Positions 22,067 to 33,777 of a stretch of 64,000 nucleotides of DNA are shown piece after piece. Position numbers and translations under genes: made by a program. Position 1 is the stretch's first letter. The number at the start of each line of letters is the position of its first letter. The notes beneath the pieces were generated by a model that made no database searches, was not told the origin of the DNA, and saw only the letters and a program-made list of their open reading frames with translations. This DNA is from Symbiodinium natans (lineage: Eukaryota; Sar; Dinophyceae; Suessiales; Symbiodiniaceae), in contig CAJNDS010001557.1 of NCBI GenBank assembly GCA_905221605.1, positions 1,107,501 to 1,171,500 of the forward strand, given 5' to 3'.

Positions 22067-24215
22067 GCGTGCTTCAAAGCCCAAGAAACTTGTTGACACC
22101 CATCACGTGCGCAGGGTTGTTTGCAAATGGGGGGGGGCTGCGCCCCCCCCCAACCCCCCCCGCTTCTTTTAAGCCGTACCAAGCGTGCTTCAAAGCCCAA
22201 GTGACTAGTTGAAAAAAACATCGTGTGAGCATTGTGTTTGCAAATGGGGGGGGGGGGGGGGCTACCCCCCCCCCCAAACCCCCCCCCCCCGCTTCTTTTA
22301 AGCCGTGCCGAGCATGCTTCAAAGCCAATAAACTAGTTGAAAAAAAAAAAAAAAAAAAAAAAAACAAAACTCGTGTGAGCATTGTGTTTGCAATGGGGGG
22401 GGCTGCGCCCCCCCAACCCCCCCGCTTGTTTAGCCGTGCAGAGCGCGCTTCAAAGCCCAAGAAACTTGTTGACGCCCATCATGTGAGCAGGGTGTTTGCA
22501 AATGGGGGGCGCAGACCAACCCCCCCCGCTTCTTTTAAGCCGTTCAAAGCCCAAGAAACTAGTTGAAAAAACATCGTGTGGGCATTGCAAATGGGGGGGG
22601 CTGCGCCCCCCCCCAACCCCCCCGCTTTTTTTCAGCCAAAGCGCAAGAAAGTAGTTGAAACCCATGATGTGAGCAGGTTTGCAAATGGGGGGCACAGCCC
22701 CCCCAACCCCCCCGCTTCTTTTAAGCCGTACCGAGCGTGCTTCAAAGCCCAAGAAACTAGTTGAAAAAAACATCGTGTGAGCATTGTGTTTGCAAATGGG
22801 GGGGGCTGCGCCCCCCCCAACCCCCCCGCTTTTTTTAAGCCGTGCAGAGCGCGCTTCAAAGCCCAAGAAACTTGTTGACGCCCATCATGTGAGCAGGGTG
22901 TTTGCAAATGGGGGGCGCAGACCCCCCAACCCCCCCCGCTTCTTTTAAGCCGTTCAAAGCCCAAGAAACTCGTTGAAAAACATCGTGTGAGCATTGCAAA
23001 TGGGGGGGGCTGCGCCCCCCCCAACCCCCCGCTTTTTTTCAGCCAAAGCGCAAGAAAGTAGTTGAAACCCATCATGTGAGCAGGTTTGCAAATGGGGGGC
23101 ACAGCCCCCCCAACCCCCCCGCTTCTTTTGAGCTGTACCAAGCGTGCTTCAAAGCCCAAGAAACTAGTTGAAAAAACATCGTGTGTGCATTGTGTTTGCA
23201 AATGGGGGGGGCTGCGCCCCCCCCAACCCCCCCGCTTTTTTTTTAAGCCGTGCAGAGCTTGCTTCAAAGCCCAAGAAACTTGTTGACACCCATCATGTGA
23301 GCAGGGTGTTTGCAAATGGGGGGCGCAGACCCCCCAACCCCCCCCGCTTCTTTTAAGCCGTTCAAAGCCCAAGAAACTAGTTGAAAAAACATCGTGTGAG
23401 CATTGCAAATGGGGGGGGCTGCGCCCCCCCCAACCCCCCCGCTTTTTTTCAGCCAAAGCGCAAGAAAGTAGTTGAAACCCATGATGTGAGCAGGTTTGCA
23501 AATGGGGGGCACAGCCCCCCCAACCCCCCCGCTTCTTTTAAGCCGTACCGAGCGTGCTTCAAAGCCCAAGAAACTAGTTGAAAAAACATCGTGTGAGCAT
23601 TGTGTTTGCAAATGGGGGGGGCTGCGCCCCCCCCAACCCCCCCGCTTTTTTTTAAGCCGTGCAGAGCGCGCTTCAAAGCCCAAGAAACTTGTTGACGCCC
23701 GTCATGTGAGCAGGGTGTTTGCACATGGGGGGCGCAGACCCCCCAACCCCCCCCGCTTCTTTTAAGCCGTTCAAAGCCCAAGAAACTAGTTGAAAAACAT
23801 CGTGTGAGCATTGCAAATGGGGGGTGCTGCGCCCCCCCCAACCCCCCCGCTTTTTTTTCAGCCAAAGCGCAAGAAAGTAGTTGAAACCCATCATGTGAGC
23901 AGGTTTGCAAATGGGGGGCACAGCCCCCCCAACCCCCCCGCTTCTTTTAAGCTGTACCAAGCGTGCTTCAAAGCCCAAGAAACTAGTTGAAAAACATCGT
24001 GTGTGCATTGTGTTTGCAAATGGGGGGGGCTGCGCCCCCCCAACCCCCCCGCTTTTTTTTTAAGCCGTGCAGAGCTTGCTTCAAAGCCCAAGAAACTTGT
24101 TGACACCCATCATGTGAGCAGGGTGTTTGCAAATGGGGGGGGGGGGCTGCGCCCCCCCAACCCCCCCCCGCTTCTGTTAAGCCGTACCAAGCGTACTTCA
24201 AAGCCCGAGAAACTA
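22067..24215. repeat. Satellite array with ~408-bp higher-order repeat
   Basis: Monomers share GCAAATGGGGGG, a G-run/CTGCG/C-run hairpin, CGCTTCTTTTAAGCCGT and CAAAGCCCAAGAAACT. Four monomer types recur in fixed order, one of them marked by GCCAAAGCGCAAGAAAGTAG at about 22,641, 23,048, 23,458 and 23,867 (spacing 407-410 bp). Another type is shortened. Repeat-derived frames are open on both strands and give Gly/Pro-rich peptides; no gene is claimed. Confidence 0.9.
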
Positions 24216-24409
24216 GGTGAAAAAAAAGTATGAATCCGATGAAAATATAGAGGGAATGATAGAAACCAAGAAAACGAACCAAATAGGGTTTTCCCTAGGA
24301 CAAACTAAGGAAAAGCAACGTACGCTTTGACGTTTGACGAAATCCGTCCAAAATGTAATCAGAAGAGGGTTTCCTTAGGAAAAACGAACGAAAACCTCGT
24401 TTTTTTCAA
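24216..24409. repeat. Dispersed repeat piece between satellite blocks
   Basis: Contains AAATCCGTCCAAAATGTAAT followed by GGTTTCCTTAGGAAAAAC. Further copies occur at about 24,775, 24,850 and 25,013. Confidence 0.6.
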
Positions 24410-24765
24410 GCGTGCAGAGCGTGCTTCAAAGCCCAAGGAACTTGTTGACACCCGTCATGTGAGCATGGTGTTTGCAAATGGGGGGGGGGCTGTGTTTTCC
24501 CCCAACCCCCCCCCCCCCCCGCTTCTTTTAAGCTGTACCAAGCGTGCTTCAACGCCCAAGAAACTAGTTGAAAAACATCGTGTGTGCATTGTGTTTGCAA
24601 ATGGGGGGGGGCTGCGCCCCCCCCGCTCTTTTTTTTTTTGAAGCCGTGCAGAGCGTGCTTCAAAGCCCAAGAGGTGTTTGCAAGTGGGGGGGCTGCGCCC
24701 CCCCTCCAAACCCCCCAGCTTCTTTTAAGCCGTACCAAGCGTGCTTCAAAGCCCAAGAAACGAAG
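24410..24765. repeat. Second, shorter satellite block
   Basis: Three to four monomers of the same satellite family, with CAAAGCCCAAG and G-run/C-run cores, more diverged and partly truncated. Confidence 0.85.
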
Positions 24766-25110
24766 GAAATGACAGGATATCTGTCCAAAATGTAAGGAAA
24801 ATAGGGTTTTCCCCCGAGGAAAAACCAAGGAAAACCTAAGGGAATTACAGGAAATCCGTCCAAAATGTAAAAAAAATAATTATATTTTAATTTTTATTAT
24901 TAAATAAAAATTATAATTGTAGGTGTAAATTATTAATTTTAATTAAATGTTTTATTTAAAAAAATTTTTTTTACGGAAAATAAAAAAAAATCAGGTTTTC
25001 CCTATGGAAATGACAGACCATTCCGTCCAAAATGTAATAAAGTAGGGTTTTCCTAGAGCAACAAGAAATCGAACCAAAAAAAACCCCCCCCCCCAAAAAA
25101 AAAAAAAAAA
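24766..25110. repeat. Dispersed repeat copies and AT-rich spacer
   Basis: CTGTCCAAAATGTAAGG and similar copies at about 24,780, 24,855 and 25,025, each followed in most cases by an AGGGTTTTCC motif, around a nearly pure A/T stretch at 24,868-24,990. Ends in poly-A/poly-C runs. Confidence 0.65.
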
Positions 25111-25929
25111 GACCCAAAAAAAAACTCCACCCGTGCCCAAACCCTAAACCCTTAACCGGGCCAAACCCTAGCCCCGCAACCCGAAACCCTAAACCCCCCT
25201 CCCCTGCAACAGTGCCCCCGCTGGGCCTCTTCTGCGGTTTGAGGGTGTGTGGTTTGAGAGCTGAGGATTTGGGGTTTATGGGTTATGGGTTTAGGGTTTG
25301 GGTTTTTTGTTTTGAAGAGCCTTGTCTGCATGGTGAAAACTTCAGCATCCAGTACCTCAAGCCCTGCACTTCCTGGTTCATACTCGACAAGTCAGGGCAT
25401 AAGGTATCTCATATCCCCCTACATATTGCCTGTTCAAGGAGTACATAGTGTGCTTAACTCCTACCCTTCTGTTTCCGGGCATGCGCAAAGGTCGTCCATA
25501 GTGACCTGAGCAGCCCCTTCTTTGTACCTTGAGATGCGGCTCCTTCGCAGACCGGCTTTGTGGTGTAGCAAAGTGCTGTACATCGCTGGTTCCGAAAGCT
25601 GTGAAACTCAACACTGAACCCTGCAAGACCTAAACCCATACTCAAGCCCTACTTTGGGGTTACATCCTAAACCATCGAAGCCCAAACCTTCCTCCCAAGT
25701 ATCTTGATTCATACCAGCCTTCTGACCATGAGCAGCTTGTACATTCCAGAAAGTTGCAAGGCGCAGCTACGTCAGGCTTTTGAAGTGGGAAGCTCAATCC
25801 AGAATGTCCAATCCCCATACCTCTCTCCAGCCAGAATCTCCAATCCCTACACTTCCCTCCCTTCCTCCCCCCCCAAACCCTGAAGCCCAAATTCCTGAAA
25901 GACCCCAAAGAACCCAACAACCCCTAACG
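25111..25929. other. No supported gene; weak telomere-like patches
   Basis: CCCTAAA-type units near 25,138-25,195 and TTTAGGG-type near 25,270-25,300. The remainder is unique with short frames. Confidence 0.45.
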
Positions 25930-26062
25930 CTCTGAAGGCCTGAAGGCCTCAGCCGTCGCACACAACCCGACGCCGGAGCTTTGCCTGCGGCAGTTGCCAG
26001 GCGTTCTCGGATCGCGTTGAGGAGTTTCGTGAGCGAGATGCCGAGGCTGGCCAGCGAGGCAA
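25930..26062 (-). CDS. Coding-like island (partial exon?), minus strand
   Basis: On the minus strand a GC-rich stretch is open for more than 40 codons and starts ASLASLGISLTKLLNAIRER. It abuts a CCCTAAA array on its 5' side (26,064-26,118). The regular hydrophobic spacing suggests helices. No family is recognised and there is no start or stop belonging clearly to it. Confidence 0.35.
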
Positions 26063-26063
26063 A

Positions 26064-26118
26064 CCCTAAGCCCTAAACCCTAAACCCTAAACCCCAAACC
26101 CTAAACCCTAACCCTAAA
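26064..26118. repeat. Interstitial CCCTAAA array
   Basis: About seven CCCTAAA units with one CCCCAAA variant. Confidence 0.9.
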
Positions 26119-27529
26119 TAGGCTTTGCAAGGTTCAGGGTTCAAGGTTAGTCAAAGGGCTTGCTGATGCAAGGTCTGAGAGCTTTGGGCGTTCCAGGGTT
26201 TGCTTTTAGGGTTTGTTTTGCGGATTTCGGAATGGCCTCTGGCCCTGAAGGCAGATAAGGTTTCCGGATTTAGGGCTTATAGGGCTCGGTTCGTGCTAAA
26301 AAAGGTTCAGCTCGTAATTTAACCTGAAGTTCTTGCGGGGGTGGCTTCCACTTAGTGTACGGCCTTGGAAGCTTAGCCTGAAGTGCTAGGCCTGTTCTCC
26401 AAGCCTCCGAGCCCTCGCACTGCGTTTAGGATTCTTGTGCCCGAAGCCCTCAATCCTAAATCTTACACGAGATGTGGTGCAGTGTAGTCTATCGCAAACT
26501 GGGCTCAGAACTTAGCTCAACCAACATGTCCTAGTTTCCCCCTCAACCCCCTAAAGCCACCCACACTCCTAATCCCACCCCTGAACCCAAAACCCCAAAA
26601 CCCCACGAAACCCCCCAAGCCGTAAGCCCTAACCCTAAGCGCGACGAGGGTGGCCCTGCAACCATGGTCCCCGTGGCCCCGAAGCACAAAGCGCCCTCAA
26701 TCCGCACCCTGCATGACGCCCTAACACCACACTACCCGAGCACCCCAAACCCTAAGCCCGAAACTTCCTCAGGAAGCCCCAATGTTCTGCGGCTGCGCTT
26801 CTGCGATGCTCGCCTCATCCTGCGCCCCGAGTCCCTGTTCAAAAGCCGCTCGCCGACGCGCTCCCTCCCTTACCCCCCCCTCTCCCTAGGGAAAAATCAA
26901 ACTTTAAGATGTGTCAGGAATTAGGATTTGTTTGAACACCCTTCAAACTAGAGACCTTCTAGGTATTCCATTTCCTCGTCCCCTTTCCCAGGCCCTTTCT
27001 GATGGAAGGGCTTCGAAACTAAGATTACTGCAGCAGCAGGACGAGGTCAGGGATCTAGTTTCCGTTCGTACTTACAGGTGCGCACGAAGGACCCTGAGAC
27101 GAGAACGAGCCTGCCTCGCGTCGATCACGGAAAATGGCAAAGGGCTTCTGCGCCTGAAGCCCTAAACCCCTGAACCCCTAAACCCTGAACCCTTACCGGC
27201 CCTCAAAGTTGCCTCTTGTTGCAGGTGGGATCTCACACAACCCCAAAATTAGCCCAGCTCGGGGTTTCATGTTCCTGAACACATCCCTTTATGGAACCCT
27301 ATCAGCCCGGAAAGCCCGGCATTGGTGGAGTGAGCGCGTGTCACCTGCGCTTATCCTCTTGCGATGAAAGTGGCAGAGTAGGCCCTCATAGCACCTCATT
27401 AAGAGTTTCGTAACCTTCAAGCCCCCAACGCGATAAAGTTAATCATTCACGCAGCTCCGCACTGATCGTTCTTTATTGACCGGAGTAGAGCCCCCGAGTG
27501 CTCAAGCACTCAGAGATTCATACAATGCT
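26119..27529. other. No supported gene
   Basis: Unique sequence with scattered single telomere-like units. An 86-codon plus frame at 26,664-26,924 and an 84-codon frame at 26,911-27,165 overlap repeat-derived Pro-rich text and show no motif. Confidence 0.45.
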
Positions 27530-27838
27530 GCACGCGCATATATATATATATATATATATAGTATATATATATATATATATGCTGCATGCGTAGGATATAT
27601 ATATATATAAGGTATATATAGAGAGTATATAGAGTATATATAGTATATATAGTATATATAGTATATATAGTATATATAGTATTTATAGTATTTATAGTAT
27701 ATACTATATATATATATAGTATATAGTATATATAGTATATATAGTATATATAGTATATATAGTATATATAGTGTATATAGGTATATAAATATATATATAT
27801 ATTATATAGTATATATAGTATAGACAATATATATATAT

Positions 27839-27885
<47 letters not shown>

Positions 27886-28565
27886 ATAGTATATATATAG
27901 TATATAATATACTATATATAATATATATATTATATATATATTCTATAATAGTATTTATATATAGTACTATATATATATATCTATACTCTCATATATATTA
28001 TAGACCAGTATATAATATACGCATTATAGTATATAATATATAATAGTATAATAAGTATCTATAGTATCTACAGTATGATAGTATATATAGTATATATGAA
28101 TTATATAATATATATAGTGATTATGTATATATATTAATAATATATCTATATAATATATAATATAATATATAGTTAATAATTATATATTGTATTATGTAGT
28201 ATAATATAATATAATAATCATAATAGAATACATATAATATTAATTCAATAATATATATATAAAATTTATATATGGATCTATATATATAATATATATATAT
28301 ATATATAATATATATATAATAATAATATAATATATAATATATAATATATTATATATATAATTTATATAATATATAATATATATATATAATACATATAATA
28401 TATATAATATATATAATATATATATAATATATATTATATATATAATATATATAATATATATAATATATATAATATATATAATATATATATATATATATAA
28501 TATATTATATATATAATATAATTATATATATATATATATTACATGTACATATATAATATTATATG
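27530..28565. repeat. AT-rich microsatellite tract (TATAGTATA units)
   Basis: About 1 kb of A/T only, dominated by TATATAGTATA then ATATAATATAT units. It parallels the tract at 780-1,640. Confidence 0.95.
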
Positions 28566-28611
28566 GCTGCGGGAGCCCGCAAGACTCACTCCATGAACTT
28601 ATTTCTCAGGC

Positions 28612-28700
28612 GTTTATTTTTTTTTTGATCCTTTTTTATTTTTTTTTTGATCCTGGGCCGGTAATTTTTTTTTTGATCCTTTTTTATTTTTTTTTGATCC
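28612..28700. repeat. 22-bp T-rich minisatellite ending GATCC (inverted copy)
   Basis: GATCC ends four units at 28,631, 28,653, 28,679 and 28,700. The unit is the reverse complement of the 365-450 minisatellite. One unit is interrupted by GGGCCGGTAA. Confidence 0.9.
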
Positions 28701-31699
28701 GGCAGCCGATGCCCTCAGCCCTCAACCCTAAACACAAAACACTCCCTAAACCCTAAACCCTCTTTGCCTCAAGCCCTGAGCTTTCGAAGCACCCCTCCAG
28801 TGCAGGCGTGTCTTCCAAACCTCGGAGGAGGTTGAAGGCCCTCTAGGGTTTAGGGGTTTAGGGTTTAGGGCTTAGGGTTTAGGATTCCTCACTTTTTCAG
28901 AATTCAGTTTGTATGGTCTCGGTCTCCCCTAAACCCCAAACAACCCCTATGTAGAAACCCCCAAGCCCTAAACCCAAACCCCTAAACCCCAAACGCCAAA
29001 TTCTAAACCTCTAACCCCCAAACAGTATTTGCTTCGTATGTTCTAGCCCAAACCCCAACCTCCTAAACCCCAGACCCCTAAACCCCCAAACCCCAAAACC
29101 AAACCCCAAACCCTACACCCTAAACCCTAAACCCTAAACCCCAAACCCCAAACCCCAAACCCCAAACCCTAAACCCTAAACCCGAACCTGCATGGCTTCC
29201 GTGGCGAGGCCCCGAGTCTTCAAGGTTTCAGGCCCCAAGCCTCCAACAAACGCTTGGGATCGGAATTTAGGGTTTAGGGTTTAGGGTTTAGGGTTCAGGG
29301 TTTAGGGTGTAGGGTTTAGGGTTTAGGGTTTAGGGTTAGGGTTACGCTTGTGGCTTCAGTGGTATAAGTTGTCAAGTTTAAGGTTGGGGTCGGCCTGTGG
29401 TTGGAGGATCTCTGGGATTCTGGGTCTTGGTTGTCGAGTTCCCGTCCTGTCGACGCAAGAAACCCTGAAACAGCCGATTAAGGCATCACTTTTGCAGCGA
29501 TTTCTGGGGTTTAGGGTTTAGGGTTTAGGGTTTGGGGTTTAGGGTGAAGGCTTATCCTGGAAGGGGATGCAGAGTCATTCACAACCTTGAGGCCCGCATG
29601 CCCAGGCAGGGACTTTCTCCCGTTTGTTGAGGATTTCGCTCCCGCAGAACCCCCTTAGGGTTTAGGGTTCAGGGTTCAGGGTTTAGGGTGTAGGGTTTAG
29701 GGTTTAGGTTTTTTTTCTCTCCCAAAACCCCTCGACCCTGAACCCTGAACCCTAAGCCCCAAAGTTCGGGGTTTAGGGGTTTAACCCCCCCCCCCCCCCC
29801 CCACCCCACCGCCCTTTTGGTTCTGGAACAACCCGATAATTAAACTGGAACAATCAGGACTTCGGGCTCTGGTAAAGTCCTACCGATGCCCAGGCGAGCG
29901 CTTGGCCCTGGAAGAGACGCGGCTCTGCTGGAAAGGGTCAGGCTTCATAGGGCCCGCAAGCCACCACCTCAAGAACTATAACAAACCCTAAACCGTAAGC
30001 CCCAAGCCCCAAGCCCTAACCCCTAGCCCCTAACCCCTAAACCCTAAACCCTAAACCCTAAACCCTAAACCCTAAACCCTAAACCCTAAACCCTAAACCC
30101 TAAACCCTAAACCCTAAACCCTAACCCTAAAGCCCCCCAAGAAAGAGGCTGGACGATGATGCGCCGCTCCCCACAGCGAGGAGTTCCTCAGCTAAGACAG
30201 AGAAGTGTAGGGTTCAGGGTTTAGGGTTTAGGGTTCAGGGTTTAGGGTTTAGGGTTTAGGGTAGTTCATCGGGGGACCAGCTGAACCCCCAAGAATGGGG
30301 GTCATCTGCCCTACAACAGTAGGAAGTGCAAGTATGGAACCCTAAACCCTAATTCCTAAACCCTAGACCCTAAACCCAGCCCTAGACCCTTGGAAGGTTC
30401 ATTTTTGTCCCAAAGATTCAGTGTTAAGGGTTCTCTTGGCCTTCATCTCACATAATCCCATACAACCCACAGAAGTGGTCCCCAATTCTAAATCGATTTC
30501 GGGTTTAGGGTTTGGGGTTTAGGGCTTAGGGCTCTTTAGGGAAGTTTAGGGTTTAGGGTTTAGGGCTCAGGGAAGTTTAGGGTTCAGTTGGTCGAGGGGT
30601 CGGGGGTTAGGTTCATTTCGGTGTTATATGCTCGTGGTCGATGAGTCCTGTCCGGGGCTCCTGTTCAATACTTGGCGGGATCCTTTTAGGGTTTAGGGTT
30701 TAGGGTTTCGGGTTTAGGGTTTAGGGTTTAGGGTTTAGGGTTCCTATGTTGCAAAAGTAATAATCCCCCCCCCCCCCCCCCCCGTTGATCCTTTCAGAGG
30801 AACTCGAAGGCGAGACCGTGTCAGGTTGCCAGGAACGCCAGGTTTGGGGCTTCTATAGCCCCCTTAGGATTCTTTAAAGTTCTATAAGGCCCAAGGGACA
30901 TGCAAAATACTACTTTTATTACGGGGAGTATAGGCCTAGGGTGTAGGGTTAACCCTTTCAGCCCTCAAACCCAACACCCCACACAGCGCACGGTCCGGAA
31001 TTCTGGAGCCCTTGAACACCTGAGCCCTTGCAGAATATTTCCGAGGGTGGTCTCTTTAAGTAGGGTTCTGCTTTCTTATTAGGGTATCTAGGGGCTATAT
31101 TCATTAAGGTATCAGGGGAACAGATAAAGAGACCACCGGCCTTTATAACTCTCAAGGTTTTAAGGTTAGGGTTTAGGGTTTAGGGTTAGAAGAACCTCGC
31201 CTAAAAAAGGGTTATCCTCACAGTTTTTTTGGTCACAAGGATGCGTTTTTTTTTGTCAGCTAAGCATAGTCCCAAGGCAGTTACCCCAAAAGCAAGGGCG
31301 TTTTGGGTTCCAAGGGCGTTTTGGGGTTAGCAAGCCCCAGATGCAAGTCCCCCTGAAAATCTGGAGGGGCTTTCGGCGGTTTAGGGTTTCGGGTTTAGAG
31401 CTTAGGGTGTAGGGTTTGGGGTTTAGGGTTTAGGGTACCCTGAGAATATTTGTTGTCAAGAGGTTTAGGAATTCACGAACTTGACCTCACTGAGGTTCCG
31501 GGGCATCTTTAACCCCTACCCGCCAGATTTAGGGTTTAGGGTTTAGGGTTTAGGGTTTAGGGTTCTAGGCTAAACTACCCAAAAGCACTAAACCTGTATT
31601 CGCAGGATTCCGTATGTGGGGAAGCCCCGAAGCTGCAACCCCAAGCCCTGACCCCTACACCCTACACCCTAAACCCTAAACCCTAAACCCTAAACCTTG
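28701..31699. repeat. Interstitial telomere-like mosaic
   Basis: TTTAGGG and CCCTAAA arrays of 2-15 units alternate with 60-150-bp unique stretches. Clear arrays include 29,100-29,183 (CCCTAAA), 29,268-29,340 (TTTAGGG), 30,034-30,130 (CCCTAAA, the longest here), 30,205-30,263, 30,687-30,743 and 31,528-31,564. Poly-C runs lie at 29,786-29,802 and 30,764-30,783. No gene is supported, although several unique stretches are short and open. Confidence 0.85.
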
Positions 31700-31712
31700 T
31701 GATATCTAGGCG

Positions 31713-31788
31713 ACGACAGCATGCAGAACTGCGTCCTGGCCGGTGCCGTCGATTCAGAGGTTGGCGGCCTCGCCGTGCAGGCCGAAAA
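31713..31788 (+). CDS. Coding-like island (partial exon?)
   Basis: Follows a CCCTAAA array and ATATCTAG, a plausible splice acceptor. Reads DDSMQNCVLAGAVDSEVGG and continues LAVQAEK before a TTTAGGG array. Unknown family. Confidence 0.3.
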
Positions 31789-31789
31789 G

Positions 31790-31948
31790 GGTTTAGGGTT
31801 TAGGGTTTCGGGTTTTGGGTTTAGGGTTAGGGTTTAGGGTTTAGGGTTTAGGGTTTAGGGTTTAGGGTTTAGGGTTTAGGGTTTAGGGTTTAGGGTTTAG
31901 GGTTCAGGGTTCAGGGTTCAGGGTTCAGGGTTCAGGGTTCAGGGTCAG
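31790..31948. repeat. TTTAGGG array passing into a TTCAGGG variant array
   Basis: About 15 TTTAGGG units are followed from about 31,902 by roughly seven uniform TTCAGGG units. The variant block is homogeneous, which points to local expansion. Confidence 0.9.
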
Positions 31949-32741
31949 GGATCAAACCCCTAGCGCCTAAACCCAAAACGCCGCTTGCGACTTCACTCAA
32001 AACACTGCAGTTCTTTATCTTGGGTAGCCTAAACCTTGTAACCCTAAACCCCTAAACCCTAAACCCTAAAACCCTAAACCTTAACCCATATTAATCCCTG
32101 AACTCCCTAGAAGGGCTTCGGGATACGTTCGGGTCCTTGGGGCCAGGAGATCGCATCGCGCCTGGTGCACGAGAACCCGCAGCTGCGACAAGAAGGGGGG
32201 AGGGTCGGGCTCTGAATCCCAAACTTAGGCCAGGGTTTAGGGTTTAGGGTTTAGGGTTTTGGGTTTAGGGTTTAGGGTTTAGGGTCCAGGGTTCAGGGTT
32301 CAGGGTGTAGGGTTGAGAGTTAAAATCTTGGGGCTTGGGGTCTCGAGGGATGCTTGGGGCTGTGGAGGGGCAGAGCAAACGGCATCCTCATCCCGCAACA
32401 GCCCCAGGGGTTGATGTTGAACAGATCCTTCTGCCCACCCCCGGCCCAGACTGCCCCTACACCCAAAACCCTGATCCCAAAACCCTAAACCCGAAACCCT
32501 AAACCCTAAACCCCGGAACTTTAAGGCTTCAAGGGGCTTAAGCCCAAAGTGCCCGGTGGAGATCTCAAGCCGCTACTCACCTGGTTACCCCCCGCCGCCT
32601 GAATATTTTCCTTAGAATAGTCGCCCGAAAACCCAAGAGTGGTTTAATTCAAATGGTTGAGAATTCAGGGCTGCCCTAAACCCTAAACCCTAAGCCCTAA
32701 ACCCTAAACCCATTAGGGATTTGGCCCGACATCACCCGAGG
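31949..32741. repeat. Telomere-like mosaic
   Basis: Arrays at 32,040-32,085, 32,231-32,315 and 32,480-32,515 among unique stretches. One of these, near 32,140-32,195, reads GQEIASRLVHENPQLRQEG and may be coding. Confidence 0.7.
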
Positions 32742-32807
32742 GACATTCGGGAGCTCGCGGTCAACACCTTAGCGCAGATGGGTGAGGCAGCCGCCCCCTA
32801 CGGCAAG
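32742..32807 (+). CDS. HEAT-repeat-like exon fragment
   Basis: The island reads DIRELAVNTLAQMGEAAAPY, which matches the typical second-helix pattern of HEAT repeats (D-x-R-x-x-A-x-x-x-L-x-x-x-G-x-A-A-x-P-Y). It lies between a CCCTAAA patch and a long TTTAGGG array starting 32,827. HEAT-repeat proteins are scaffolds for protein-protein contacts. Only one repeat is visible, so the parent gene is unknown. Confidence 0.45.
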
Positions 32808-32826
32808 ACACCGGGCCGCCATACTA

Positions 32827-33345
32827 GGTTTAGGGTTTAGGGTTTAGGGTTTAGGGTTTAGGGTTTAGGGTTTAGGGTTTGGGGATGTAGGGTTTGGGGA
32901 TGTAGGGTTTAGGGTTTCGGGTTTAGGGTTTCGGGTTTAGGGTTATTTTCCTTTTTTTTTTTTTTGGGGGGGGGGGGGGGTTAAGAGCTTCATATTCAGG
33001 AAGATTGTTCAGAGGGTTTTGAGGGCCATCCGGGCCTGGCACCTGCAAGGGTGGGGGCTTGGGGTTTAGGGTTCGAGGGTTCGGGGGCGTAGGGTTTAGG
33101 GTTTAGGGTTTAGGGTTTAGGGTTTAGGGTTTAGGGGGTTTAGGGGTTTAGGAGTGTAGGGTTTTGGGGTTAGGGGTTTAGGGTCTAGGGTGTTGGGTTT
33201 TGGGGTTTGCGGGTTTTGGGCTTGATGGTTTTGGGGTCTTGGGGTTTGGGGTTTGGGGTTTACGGTTCAGGGGTTAGAGACTGGGCTCAGGGTTTAGGGT
33301 TTGGGGTTGATCTCTAGGCCACTCCGGCCATAGAACTGAACCCTA
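32827..33345. repeat. TTTAGGG arrays with G-rich interruptions
   Basis: Arrays at 32,827-32,945 and 33,060-33,320, many units altered to TTTGGGG. A T-run/G-run sits at 32,951-32,980. Confidence 0.85.
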
Positions 33346-33674
33346 TATGCCCTTATCCCAAATACCGGGTGGTTCTTATACAGGAAAGCGGGGACTGGAT
33401 CCCTAAACCCTAAACCCTAAACCGATAAACTGAGAAATAGCAAGCTGCAGGAGAGAATGTGCTTAGGCTAGGAGCTCGGAATTCAGGGCCAGAAGTGTTC
33501 CCCCGGCAAAGCAGCCGGCTTGTGACTGGCTGGTCCAATTCCGGGCCGAATACGGCCTCAACCATCACCACCATAAACTCTAAGCCCCGAACCCGAAGGA
33601 AAAAACAAGAAAGAGCGTGCAACTCGTAGCCATACCATGGTTTATGGTTTAGGGATTCGGGTTTCTGTCACCAT
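33346..33674. other. No supported gene
   Basis: Unique sequence of about 330 bp with a short CCCTAAA patch at 33,402-33,424. A 70-codon minus frame shows no motif. Confidence 0.45.
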
Positions 33675-33777
33675 TTGGGATGTTCCCCCATATACTCCCA
33701 GTCCTGAATAGGGAAAGAAATATAGGGGGTAGTAGAATCCCCATTAAGGACTGCTAGCATATGGGGGAACATCCCAA
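33675..33777. mobile_element. Foldback MITE-like element, copy 2
   Basis: A 103-bp element with terminal TTGGGATGTTCCCCCATAT and its reverse complement at the other end. The inverted repeat extends imperfectly for about 40 bp (CAGTCCTGAATAGGGA on the left, TCCCCATTAAGGACTG on the right). Right flank is directly CCCTAAA. Confidence 0.85.

Noticed and set aside
22074-24709. Long minus-strand frames up to 289 codons in the satellite
   Set aside because: Gly/Pro-rich peptides repeat with the satellite period and exist in several frames on both strands.
27510-27827. 105-codon Tyr/Ile-rich minus frame
   Set aside because: Pure translation of TATA microsatellite.
30034-30130. A true chromosome end
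   Set aside because: Arrays are short, internal, in both orientations and flanked by unique DNA on both sides.
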